Program-made: the position numbers and the translations under genes | Source of the DNA: Candidatus Andeanibacterium colombiense | GTDB lineage: Bacteria > Pseudomonadota > Alphaproteobacteria > Sphingomonadales > Sphingomonadaceae | Assembly (NCBI GenBank): GCA_029202985.1 | Contig: CP119316.1 | Location: forward strand, 992,001 to 1,056,000 | Direction: 5' to 3' | Length of the DNA: 64,000 nt | Part shown: one piece after another, positions 7,452 through 15,091 of the stretch | How the letters are laid out: the number at the start of each line of letters is the position of its first letter | How positions within the stretch are numbered: position 1 is the stretch's first letter | The notes under the pieces: model-generated | Databases searched by the model: none | Told to the model about the DNA's origin: nothing | What the model saw: the letters and a program-made list of their open reading frames with translations, nothing else

Positions 7452-8645
7452 ATGCGCTCACGCCGCCTGACACTGCGTTTCACCACCGCCGCGATCGCCG
7501 CGGCCGCGAGCTTCCTCGCCCTTCCCGCGATCGCCAGCGCGCAGGCGGTTCCGGCCGACCTGACCGTCCTGCCCGCGACCCCGACCGATTACACTCCGAA
7601 CAAGACCTCGTGGGGCGACTGGGACTTCACCGGCACCTGGCCGATCGAAAACCTGCCCGATTCCCGCATCCTGTTCGTGCGCCCGAAGAGCTACGGCAAC
7701 CGCGTGTGGATTACCGACGAGGAATGGCAGAAGCGCATCGCCAACGCCCAGCGGTCCGACAAGGGCTTCTCCGCTGAAGGCGAAGGGCTGGATGCCGGCG
7801 GCACCCAGGGGCTCGAGAACTGGGTCAAGACTTCGACTTTCGCCCGCCGCACTTCGATGCTGGTGAGCCCGGCCGACGGCCAGCTCCCCGCCCTCACCCC
7901 GCAGGCCGATGCGCTGTACAAGGCCGGCCGCTCGGGCTGGGTGCCCAAGCAGGACTTCGACTGGGTCGACGATTTCGACAGCTGGGACCGCTGCATCTCG
8001 CGCGGCTTCCCCGCCTCGATGTTCCCGTTCCGCTACAACAACGGGATCAAGATCTGGCAATCGCCGGGCTTCGCGGTGATCCAGCTCGAAATGCTCGGCA
8101 ACCGCGTGATCCCGATCGTGAAGCCTGGCGAAACCCCGAAGCACTGGCCGGGCCAGGTCGAAGCGTGGATGGGCAACAGCATCGGCCACTGGGAAGGCAA
8201 GACCCTGGTGATCGAGACGACCAACATCGTCTCGGGCGATGCCGCGACGCACGACGCGTCGAAGCGCGCTGCTTCGCCGCTCAACATGGCGACCCAGAAT
8301 GTGCCGCCGTTCAACACCATCCCGATGAGCCCCAAGGCTAAGACGATCGAGCGACTGACGATGGTCGGCCCCGACGCGATCCGTTACGAAGTCACCTACG
8401 ACGATCCGGACGTGTTCACCGCTCCGTGGACCGCGCAGCTCGAATGGACCCGCAAGAGCGACTACCAGTTCTTCGAATATGCGTGCCACGAAGGCGACGT
8501 GCAGGTGCGCAACTACATCACCTCCTCGCGCGCGCATCGCGCTCAGATCGCCGCCGGCACTACGCCCACCGACGAACCCGATGACGGCCGCGCCCGCTTC
8601 GGCCGCCAGTTCGACTTCGATCCGGTCGCGCCGAAGCACGACTGA
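7452..8645 (+). CDS. exported protein of unknown function, paralogue of the preceding gene
   Basis: A 397-residue protein with a signal peptide (MRSRRLTLRFTTAAIAAAAS, cleaved near AIASAQA). It is clearly homologous to the upstream neighbour over its whole length. It adds about 30 residues at the C-terminus rich in Asp and Arg. The start at 7452 has GGAGAGG ten bases upstream. It lies 138 bases after its paralogue, so it may have its own promoter, and it ends at a strong terminator. The pair looks like a tandem duplication that has since diverged. Function unknown; both should act outside the cytoplasm. Confidence 0.83.
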   Translation: MRSRRLTLRFTTAAIAAAASFLALPAIASAQAVPADLTVLPATPTDYTPNKTSWGDWDFTGTWPIENLPDSRILFVRPKSYGNRVWITDEEWQKRIANAQRSDKGFSAEGEGLDAGGTQGLENWVKTSTFARRTSMLVSPADGQLPALTPQADALYKAGRSGWVPKQDFDWVDDFDSWDRCISRGFPASMFPFRYNNGIKIWQSPGFAVIQLEMLGNRVIPIVKPGETPKHWPGQVEAWMGNSIGHWEGKTLVIETTNIVSGDAATHDASKRAASPLNMATQNVPPFNTIPMSPKAKTIERLTMVGPDAIRYEVTYDDPDVFTAPWTAQLEWTRKSDYQFFEYACHEGDVQVRNYITSSRAHRAQIAAGTTPTDEPDDGRARFGRQFDFDPVAPKHD

Positions 8646-8665
8646 TCGCTATATAATTACGGGAA

Positions 8666-8694
8666 AGGGCCGCTCCATCGGGGCGGCCCTTTTT
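8666..8694 (+). terminator. rho-independent terminator of the tandem exported-protein genes
   Basis: AGGGCCGC (8666-8673) pairs with GCGGCCCT (8683-8690) and is followed by a run of T. It ends the unit and precedes the convergent transporter gene. Confidence 0.88.
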
Positions 8695-8705
8695 GTAGCT
8701 GTTGC

Positions 8706-10313
8706 TCAGGCGAGCGACGGCCGGCTTCCGAGCAACGCTGACAGCCGCCGGATCGCCCAGGCGGCGCGTTCGTAGATGCTGGTCAGCGCGAGCACATGGC
8801 CGCGTTCCTCGGGGCTGTGATGATCATGCGTCGCGAGGTAGTCCTTGCGCATCGCTTCCATCCGCGCGCCGCAATCGCGGGTCTGTTCCTCGATCAGGCG
8901 GAAATCCTCGGGATTGCTGGTCTTCATCGCATCGTCGGCGACATCGAACAGCAGATCGAGCTCGGCAACGATCCGCGCGCGCATCGGATGCAGTTCGGCT
9001 TCGAGCGCATGGGCGGCCTGCCATAGCTCGAAGCAGGCTTCGTCGAGCTGGCGCAGGGCTTCCTGCCGCCGCTGCTGGCCGAGCAGCCATTCGGTATCCT
9101 CGCCCGACATTTCGCGCGTCATCAGCACTGCCTGCGCACGCTCGATCGTCCCGGCGACCAGCGCGAAGGCCTCGTGATACGCTTCCGGCGATGGAGCCTC
9201 CCGGCCCTCGATCGCGCCTTCCTTCAACGCCGCGCTATAGGCGGGCAGGCGTTCGAACAGCCGCAACTGCTCCTTCTCGGCCAGCAGCAGCGTGACATGC
9301 GGGCTGTCGGTCACCTCATTGTGGAGGAAGCGCGGATGGCCGAGCTCCTCGGCCGGGAGCGGCGGCGAAAGGCGTATACAGAGCGCCAGATACGGCCCGC
9401 GCAGAATGGTCAGCACCAACGGGGTCAGCGCGTTGAACGCGATCACCACCGCGACCGCCTGCATCCCTGGATCGACTCCGGAATGCGAACCCAGCCAGGC
9501 CAGGCCGGCGCCGCCGCTCGCCCGGTCGATCCCGAAGGCGATCAGGAACAGCAGCGCCGCCGCGCAATTGTACAGCACTTCCGCCCATACCACCTGCCGC
9601 GCCTGGCCGTGGAAATTGAACCCGGTGAAGAAGGTGATCAGGCTCGACCCGACATGCGCGCCGAACACCAGCATCAGCGTCTCCTCGATCCCGAATATCC
9701 CCTGCCTGGCCATCGTCACCGTGATCAGCATGATCGCAATGTGCGATTGGGCGATAAAGGTCAGCACCAGCCCGCACAGGAACGCCAGCGGCAGGGAAGA
9801 GTGGATGAAGGTTACCGCGTCGGAGAACAGCCCCTGATCCGTCAGCGCGACCGCGGCCTGGCTCATCATCCGCAGGCCGAACAGCATCAAGGCAAGGCCG
9901 AACACCGCCGAAGCGCCCTTGAGCAGCGGCTTGGGCCGCTCGAACGCGATCGCCGCGCCCGCCAGCGCGAGTACGAACAGCGCGACCAGATGGATCGGGA
10001 ACACCGCCGCGATCACCACCAGCGTGCAGCCGAAGTTCGACCACAGCGCCACCGGCAGCGCCGCCCGCGCCTCGATGATCCCGGCATGGACGAAGCTCGC
10101 CATGATGAAGCTGGTGGTGCGTCCGCTCTGGGACACGAAGCCGACCGCGGTCCCCGCCGATGCGGCAGAAAGCGGCTCGCGCGTCACCCGCACGATCGCC
10201 CCCCGCAGCCGCGAACCCGCGAGCGCGCCGAGATTGCGCGTGACCATCTTGATTCCGAAGAACAGGATTCCGAGCCCTGCGAGCGAATTCATCAAAAGTT
10301 CGATCGCGCTCAT
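8706..10313 (-). CDS. Na/Pi-cotransporter-type membrane protein with PhoU-like C-terminus
   Basis: A 535-residue protein. Residues 1-310 contain eight or more membrane helices in two inverted halves, as in the NptA/YjbB family of sodium-dependent phosphate carriers or exporters. The C-terminal 200 residues are charged, helical and cytoplasmic, like the PhoU-type domain of this family. The family's QSSSAT-type substrate motif is altered to QSGRTTS (residues 62-68), and the second half has only AQSHIAIM. It may therefore carry another anion or be modified in sodium binding. The gene is alone between a convergent terminator and def. Confidence 0.8.
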   Translation of the reverse strand: MSAIELLMNSLAGLGILFFGIKMVTRNLGALAGSRLRGAIVRVTREPLSAASAGTAVGFVSQSGRTTSFIMASFVHAGIIEARAALPVALWSNFGCTLVVIAAVFPIHLVALFVLALAGAAIAFERPKPLLKGASAVFGLALMLFGLRMMSQAAVALTDQGLFSDAVTFIHSSLPLAFLCGLVLTFIAQSHIAIMLITVTMARQGIFGIEETLMLVFGAHVGSSLITFFTGFNFHGQARQVVWAEVLYNCAAALLFLIAFGIDRASGGAGLAWLGSHSGVDPGMQAVAVVIAFNALTPLVLTILRGPYLALCIRLSPPLPAEELGHPRFLHNEVTDSPHVTLLLAEKEQLRLFERLPAYSAALKEGAIEGREAPSPEAYHEAFALVAGTIERAQAVLMTREMSGEDTEWLLGQQRRQEALRQLDEACFELWQAAHALEAELHPMRARIVAELDLLFDVADDAMKTSNPEDFRLIEEQTRDCGARMEAMRKDYLATHDHHSPEERGHVLALTSIYERAAWAIRRLSALLGSRPSLA

Positions 10314-10407
10314 CAGACCCCCGCATCATCTCAGATGCGGAGCCTTCTTGACGCGATGTGTGACGGTGGCGTGACCGTTTCGTGTGCGGCGGGGTAAAAG
10401 CGGGCCG

Positions 10408-10977
10408 TCAGGCGGCCTTGCGCAACTTATCCAGCTTCTTCAGCGCCATCTGCCGCTTCAGCCGGCTAAGGTGGTCGATGAACAGCACGCCTTCGAGATG
10501 ATCCATCTCGTGCTGGATGCAGGTCGCCATCATCCCGGTCATGTCTTCCTCGTGGACCGTGCCGTCGAGATCGTGCCAGCGGACGCGGCAGGCGGCCGGG
10601 CGTTCGACATCGGCGTAGATCTCGGGGACCGAGAGGCAGCCTTCGCTGTAGATCGAGGTATCGTCCGACGGGTCGAGGATCTCGGGGTTCACGAACACCC
10701 GCGGCTCGCGCCTGACCGGCTTGTGGTAATGGGTCTCGCCGCCGTGCGAATGGCATTCCTCGGGCTCGGCGTCCTCGTCCTCCTCCTGGAGGTCGATCAC
10801 CAGCACGCGCAGCGGCACGCCGATCTGGACCGCGGCGAGGCCGATGCCGGGGGCGTCGTACATCGTCTCGAACATGTCGGCGACGAGCGTCTTCAATTCG
10901 TCGTCGAACTTCTCGACCGGAGCCGAGATGGTCTTGAGCAGCGGATCGGGCGCTTCGAGGATCGTGCGGATAGTCAT
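10408..10977 (-). CDS. def: peptide deformylase
   Basis: A 189-residue enzyme that removes the formyl group from nascent proteins. All three motifs are intact: GIGLAAVQ (44-51), EGCLSVP (112-118, metal ligand Cys114) and QHEMDH (155-160, ligands His156 and His160, catalytic Glu157). An unusual acidic and histidine-rich insertion occupies about residues 64-89 (EEDEDAEPEEC, then HSHGGETHYH). The gene lies on the minus strand downstream of recR and a small membrane protein, about 30 bases after the latter, and so is probably in the same unit. It works with the fmt gene read divergently nearby, which adds the formyl group. Confidence 0.96.
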   Translation of the reverse strand: MTIRTILEAPDPLLKTISAPVEKFDDELKTLVADMFETMYDAPGIGLAAVQIGVPLRVLVIDLQEEDEDAEPEECHSHGGETHYHKPVRREPRVFVNPEILDPSDDTSIYSEGCLSVPEIYADVERPAACRVRWHDLDGTVHEEDMTGMMATCIQHEMDHLEGVLFIDHLSRLKRQMALKKLDKLRKAA

Positions 10978-11008
10978 GGCGCCTAGATAGGTATGCCGCC
11001 CTGCCGGG

Positions 11009-11254
11009 TCAATCGGGCTCGCGCGGCCGGTTGAGCAACATGCAAGCCAGCGCGAGCATGCTTACCGGCGCCGCGATCGGCAGCCACCACTGGAGGAACG
11101 AAAGATAGAGATGCAGCCGCCAGTGGCCCGTCTCGACATTCACGAACTTGCCAAGCGGATTGCGCTCGATCCGGTCGGCCGCGGTCCACAAGGCCGGAAG
11201 CGCCGAGGCAGCCATCGAAAACAGCCAGCCGCCGGCGATCCAGCCGGTTTTCAT
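11009..11254 (-). CDS. small membrane protein coupled to recR
   Basis: An 81-residue protein with two predicted membrane helices (WIAGGWLFSMAASALPALW, and LQWWLPIAAPVSMLALACML) and a short charged tail. Its ATG overlaps the recR stop by ATGA, so translation is almost certainly coupled. This overlap and the clean hydrophobic pattern support a real gene. No family is recognised. Position between recR and def does not reveal a function. Confidence 0.68.
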   Translation of the reverse strand: MKTGWIAGGWLFSMAASALPALWTAADRIERNPLGKFVNVETGHWRLHLYLSFLQWWLPIAAPVSMLALACMLLNRPREPD

Positions 11255-11847
11255 CCCACCGGCCGCCGCGCGCGCAAAGCCTGCGCCAGCGTGCCCTCGT
11301 CGAGATAATCGAGCTCGCCGCCGACCGGCAGGCCGTGGGCGAGCTGGGTGATGCGGATCGGGAAACCTTCGAGCCGCTCGGCGATGTAATGCGCGGTGGT
11401 CTGGCCTTCGAGTGTCGCGTTCATCGCCAGCACGACCTCGTCGATCCCGCCCGCCTCGACCCGTTTGAGCAGCTTCCCGATGCTGAGATCTTCGGGCCGC
11501 ACGCCGTCGAGCGCCGAAAGTCTGCCGCCGAGCACATGGTATTTGCCGGTGAACAGCCGCGCCCGGTCGAGCGCCCACAGATCCGCGACATCCTCGACCA
11601 CGCACAGCTGGCGTGCGTCGCGGCGCGGATCGCTGCAGATGCCGCAAGGATCGCGGGTATCGATATTGCCGCAGGTCGAGCATTCCACCAATGTCTCGCG
11701 CACTGCGGTGAGCGCTTCGAGCAATTGCACCAGCGAGGTTTCGCGCCGCTTGACCAGCCACAGCACCGCCCGCCGCGCCGAGCGCGGGCCCAGCCCGGGG
11801 AGGCGGGATAGCGCGGCGGAAAGCGCCTCGATCTCTTGCGATGCCAT
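11251..11847 (-). CDS. recR: recombination mediator RecR
   Basis: A 198-residue protein of normal length that, with RecO and RecF, loads RecA onto gapped DNA. It has a helix-hairpin-helix near the N-terminus (LPGLGPRSARRAVLWL), a four-cysteine zinc site (Cys56, 59, 68, 71 in CSTCGNIDTRDPCGIC) and a Toprim domain (CVVEDVADLWAL, MNATLEGQTTAHYI). The partner ybaB and dnaX genes, often upstream, are absent; instead fmt is read divergently about 50 bases away. Confidence 0.95.
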   Translation of the reverse strand: MASQEIEALSAALSRLPGLGPRSARRAVLWLVKRRETSLVQLLEALTAVRETLVECSTCGNIDTRDPCGICSDPRRDARQLCVVEDVADLWALDRARLFTGKYHVLGGRLSALDGVRPEDLSIGKLLKRVEAGGIDEVVLAMNATLEGQTTAHYIAERLEGFPIRITQLAHGLPVGGELDYLDEGTLAQALRARRPVG

Positions 11848-11900
11848 GGGCCGGGAGATAGGGCTTGCGCGCTGTCATTGGAAGGCTGCCGACCGCCGCT

Positions 11901-12809
11901 ATGCGCATCATCTTCATGGGAACCCCGAGCTTCGCGGTGCCGACGCTCGAAGCACTGGTCACGACCGGGCACGAGATCGTGGCCGTCTACACCCAGCCGC
12001 CCCGCCCCGGCGGCCGCCGGGGTAAGGAACTGACGCCGACGCAGGTGCACCAGGCAGCAGAGCGGCTCGGGCTCGAGGTGCGCTATCCGACCAGGCTCAG
12101 GGACCTTGCCGCCGAGGCCGATTTCGCCGCCTGCGACGCCGACGTCGCGGTGGTTGCCGCCTATGGCCTGATCCTGCCGCAGCTGATCCTCGATACGCCG
12201 AAGCACGGCTGCCTCAACGTCCACGCCTCGCTGCTGCCGCGCTGGCGCGGCGCGGCGCCAGTGCAGCGCGCAATCCTCGCAGGGGACAGCATGGCCGGCG
12301 TAACGATCATGCGGATGGAGGCCGGGCTCGATACCGGGCCGATGCTGGCCAAGGCGAGCACCCCGGTCGAGGACAAGAACGCCGGCGAACTGACCGAGGA
12401 ACTGGGGGAGATCGGCGCGCATCTGATGGTCGAGGTGCTGGCCAACCTCGCCGCCCATCCCGGCGAAGCGCAGAACGAACTCGAAAGCAGCTACGCGAAG
12501 AAGATCGACAAGGCCGAGACGCGGATCGATTTCGCGCGCGACGCCGAATTCATCGAACGCCAGATCCGCGCCTTCGCCCCTGCCCCCGGCGCCTGGTTCG
12601 AATTCGAAGGGGAGCGTTACCGCATCCTCTCCGCGCGCGCGATCGGCCTCGAAGGTTTCACCGGCACGGTGCTCGACGACCAGCTGACCATCGCCTGCGG
12701 CCACGGCGCGATCCGCCCGGCCCGCATCCAGCGCGCGGGCAAGCCGGCGATGGACGTGGCGGAGCTGCTGCGCGGCAAACCGATCGCGGCGGGGACAGTC
12801 ATCCGTTGA
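11901..12809 (+). CDS. fmt: methionyl-tRNA formyltransferase
   Basis: A 302-residue enzyme that formylates initiator Met-tRNA from 10-formyl-THF. The start MRIIFMGTPSFAVPTLEAL is the conserved family N-terminus. The active-site block HASLLPRWRGAAPVQRAI is present, with the catalytic Asn/His/Asp set expected nearby (LNVHASLLP, then the AGLDTGPML loop). The C-terminal OB-like domain starts near residue 205. An in-frame ATG 36 bases upstream only adds residues outside the family pattern. It is overlapped at its end by the TTG start of truA. Confidence 0.95.
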   Translation: MRIIFMGTPSFAVPTLEALVTTGHEIVAVYTQPPRPGGRRGKELTPTQVHQAAERLGLEVRYPTRLRDLAAEADFAACDADVAVVAAYGLILPQLILDTPKHGCLNVHASLLPRWRGAAPVQRAILAGDSMAGVTIMRMEAGLDTGPMLAKASTPVEDKNAGELTEELGEIGAHLMVEVLANLAAHPGEAQNELESSYAKKIDKAETRIDFARDAEFIERQIRAFAPAPGAWFEFEGERYRILSARAIGLEGFTGTVLDDQLTIACGHGAIRPARIQRAGKPAMDVAELLRGKPIAAGTVIR

Positions 12810-13555
12810 CCCGCTTCGCCCTCACCCTCGAATTCGACGGCGGCCCCTTCGCCGGGCTGCAGCGGCAGGCGGAGGCGCCGAGCGTGCAGCAGGCGGTCGA
12901 GGAAGCGGTCGCGGCAATCACCGGCGAGACGGTGACGATGCATGCCGCCGGGCGTACCGATGCGGGCGTCCACGCGCTGGCGATGCGCGCGCATGTCGAT
13001 ATCGCGAAGGAGTTCGCCCCGTTCCGGCTGATGGAAGCGATCAACGCGAAATTGCGCCCTGCCCCGATCGCGGTCATCCATTGCGAGGCAGTGGCGGACG
13101 ACTGGCACGCGCGCTTCTCCTGCACCGGGCGGCGCTATCTCTATCGCATCGCGAACCGCCGCGCTCCGTTGACCTTGGACAAGGGCCGCGCGTGGCATGT
13201 CACCCGCCCGCTCGATGCCGAAGCGATGCACCGCGCGGCACAGGCACTGGTCGGCAGCCACGATTTCACGACCTTCCGTTCGGTCCATTGTCAGGCGCGC
13301 GATCCGCTCAAGACGCTCGACCGGCTCGATGTGCGGCGCGAGGACGAGACGGTACTGATCGAGGCGGCCGCGCGCAGTTTCCTGCAGCACCAGGTGCGCT
13401 CGATGGTCGGGACGCTGGCACTGGTCGGCCAGGGCCAATGGGCGGAGAACGATGTCGCGAAGGCGCTTGCCGCCCGCGACCGGGCCGCGCTCGGCCATAA
13501 TGCACCGCCGGAAGGATTATATTTCGTTGCGGCACTGTATCCAAATGAGGGTTAA
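12806..13555 (+). CDS. truA: tRNA pseudouridine38-40 synthase TruA
   Basis: A 249-residue enzyme that makes pseudouridine at positions 38-40 of many tRNAs. The catalytic aspartate is Asp52 in AAGRTDAGVHALA, and the later motifs HDFTTFRS and FLQHQVRSMVG are intact. The start is a TTG overlapping the fmt stop (TTGA), giving the family N-terminus RFALTLEFDGGPFAGLQRQ. Translation coupled to fmt is therefore likely. Confidence 0.95.
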   Translation: MTRFALTLEFDGGPFAGLQRQAEAPSVQQAVEEAVAAITGETVTMHAAGRTDAGVHALAMRAHVDIAKEFAPFRLMEAINAKLRPAPIAVIHCEAVADDWHARFSCTGRRYLYRIANRRAPLTLDKGRAWHVTRPLDAEAMHRAAQALVGSHDFTTFRSVHCQARDPLKTLDRLDVRREDETVLIEAAARSFLQHQVRSMVGTLALVGQGQWAENDVAKALAARDRAALGHNAPPEGLYFVAALYPNEG

Positions 13556-13606
13556 ACCGTTTTGTGCCCGCGCGAGCGGCGCGCCGAGGCGAAAGGGAGG
13601 AATTCT

Positions 13607-14743
13607 ATGTCCGTAATGGGCCGGCAGGTGGTTTCGACGTTGAGCAGCGACGGTGTGCTGACCGTGGAGATCGTGCCCGAGGAAATCCCCTCGCCCAGCG
13701 CCGCCGAGGTGCTGATCGAACTGTCCGCCTCGCCGATCAACCCGTCGGACCTCGCGCTGCTGTTCGGCCCCGCGGATCTCGCCAATGCGGAGTTTTCGCC
13801 CGGCAAAGTAATCGCGCAGATGCCCGAGGCGGCGGTGCGCGCAATGGCCGGCCGGGTCGGCCAGCGGATGCCGGTCGGCAACGAAGGCTCCGGCACGGTG
13901 ATCGCGGCGGGCGAGGATCCGGCGGCGCAGGCGCTCGTCGGCAAGCGCATCGCCTGCGCGGCGGGCGGAACCTACGCAACCCACCGCCTCGCCGACGCGC
14001 GCCTGTGCATGGAACTGCCCGACGGGCTGCCGGTCGAACAAGGGGCCGCCTCCTATGTAAATCCGCTGACCGTGCTCGGCTTCGTCGAGACGATGCGCAA
14101 GGAAGGCTTCAGCGGGATCGTCCACACCGCGGCCGCTTCGAACCTCGGGCAGATGCTGGTGAAGCTGTGTGCCGAGGAAGGCATTCCGCTGGTCAACATC
14201 GTGCGCAAGCCGGAACAGGCCGCGCTGCTGAAGGATCTCGGCGCCGAGCATGTCGTCGACAGTTCCGATCCGCAATTCATGGCGCAACTGGTCGCGGCGA
14301 TCGCGGCGACCGGCGCGCGGATCGGGTTCGATGCGATCGGAGGGGGGCCGCTGGCGAGCCAGATCCTCAGCGCGATGGAGATCGTCGCGGCGAAGAACCT
14401 GACCAGCTACAGCCGTTATGGCTCGTTCGAGCGCAAGAAGGTCTATATTTATGGCGCGCTCGATTTCGGGCCGACCGTGCTCAACCGCAGCTTCGGCCTG
14501 ACCTGGGACGTGGGGGGCTGGCTACTGACCCCGTTCCTCGCGCAGCTCCCGCCCGAAGACCAGCTGCGCCTGCGCCAGCGCGTCGTTAAAGGTCTGACCA
14601 CGACTTTCGCGAGCCGCTTCAAGGCGCAGATCGGGCTGGAGGAAATGCTCACCCGCGACGTCGCTCTGGCCTACAACGCCAAGGCGACCAGCGAGAAATA
14701 CCTGGTGCGGCCGAACCTGAGGATTAGCGAAAGGTCTGAGTGA
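13607..14743 (+). CDS. zinc-binding-dehydrogenase/quinone-reductase family protein (MDR)
   Basis: A 378-residue medium-chain dehydrogenase/reductase. The N-terminal GroES-like part shows VLIELSASPINPSDLALLFG and GNEGSGTVIAAGED, and the Rossmann part shows VHTAAASNLGQMLVKLC and GFDAIGGGPLASQIL. The structural-zinc cysteine cluster is missing, so it belongs with the zinc-free quinone or enoyl reductases using NADPH. The ATG at 13607 has GGGAGG just upstream. The substrate is not identifiable. It overlaps the end of the next, convergent gene by 20 bases. Confidence 0.83.
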   Translation: MSVMGRQVVSTLSSDGVLTVEIVPEEIPSPSAAEVLIELSASPINPSDLALLFGPADLANAEFSPGKVIAQMPEAAVRAMAGRVGQRMPVGNEGSGTVIAAGEDPAAQALVGKRIACAAGGTYATHRLADARLCMELPDGLPVEQGAASYVNPLTVLGFVETMRKEGFSGIVHTAAASNLGQMLVKLCAEEGIPLVNIVRKPEQAALLKDLGAEHVVDSSDPQFMAQLVAAIAATGARIGFDAIGGGPLASQILSAMEIVAAKNLTSYSRYGSFERKKVYIYGALDFGPTVLNRSFGLTWDVGGWLLTPFLAQLPPEDQLRLRQRVVKGLTTTFASRFKAQIGLEEMLTRDVALAYNAKATSEKYLVRPNLRISERSE

Positions 14744-15026
14744 CTTCATCCTCCGAGCCCATTTCGTCCTTCAGCCGAACGCCTCGCCGGACTGCAAAAA
14801 ACCCGACCACGACGGCACCCAGAGCATAGGCGATGAAGCCGGCAGGATTGAAAGGCCCGCCGCGGGCACTTGCAAAACCGTAGACGACACTCGCGGTAAG
14901 ATAGGCTGCCATAACTGACAGGAGTTTGCCCCTCACCGGATCATCCATGATCCGCTTGAAGAGGACATATTCCCAGATGACGTACAACAGAAATACGCCA
15001 AATGTTCCGCCCACAATCTGCCCCAT
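14724..15026 (-). CDS. small membrane protein of unknown function
   Basis: A 100-residue protein with three predicted membrane helices (about residues 4-22, 36-55 and 62-80) and a charged C-terminal tail (RLKDEMGSEDEVTQTF). The hydrophobic periodicity and lack of Arg/Ala noise support a real gene, although its 3' end overlaps the convergent dehydrogenase by 20 bases. It lies between that gene and a penicillin-binding protein on the same strand. No family recognised. Confidence 0.62.
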   Translation of the reverse strand: MGQIVGGTFGVFLLYVIWEYVLFKRIMDDPVRGKLLSVMAAYLTASVVYGFASARGGPFNPAGFIAYALGAVVVGFFAVRRGVRLKDEMGSEDEVTQTFR

Positions 15027-15091
15027 AATGCCCCCTGTTTCCGAAGCGGATATTTCAGCCGATCTGCCAGGAAGACAAGGAATTTTCCTGC

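Noticed and set aside
10321..10340. CCGCATC/GATGCGG hairpin as a def terminator
   Set aside because: The stem is short and has no following T run on the minus strand.
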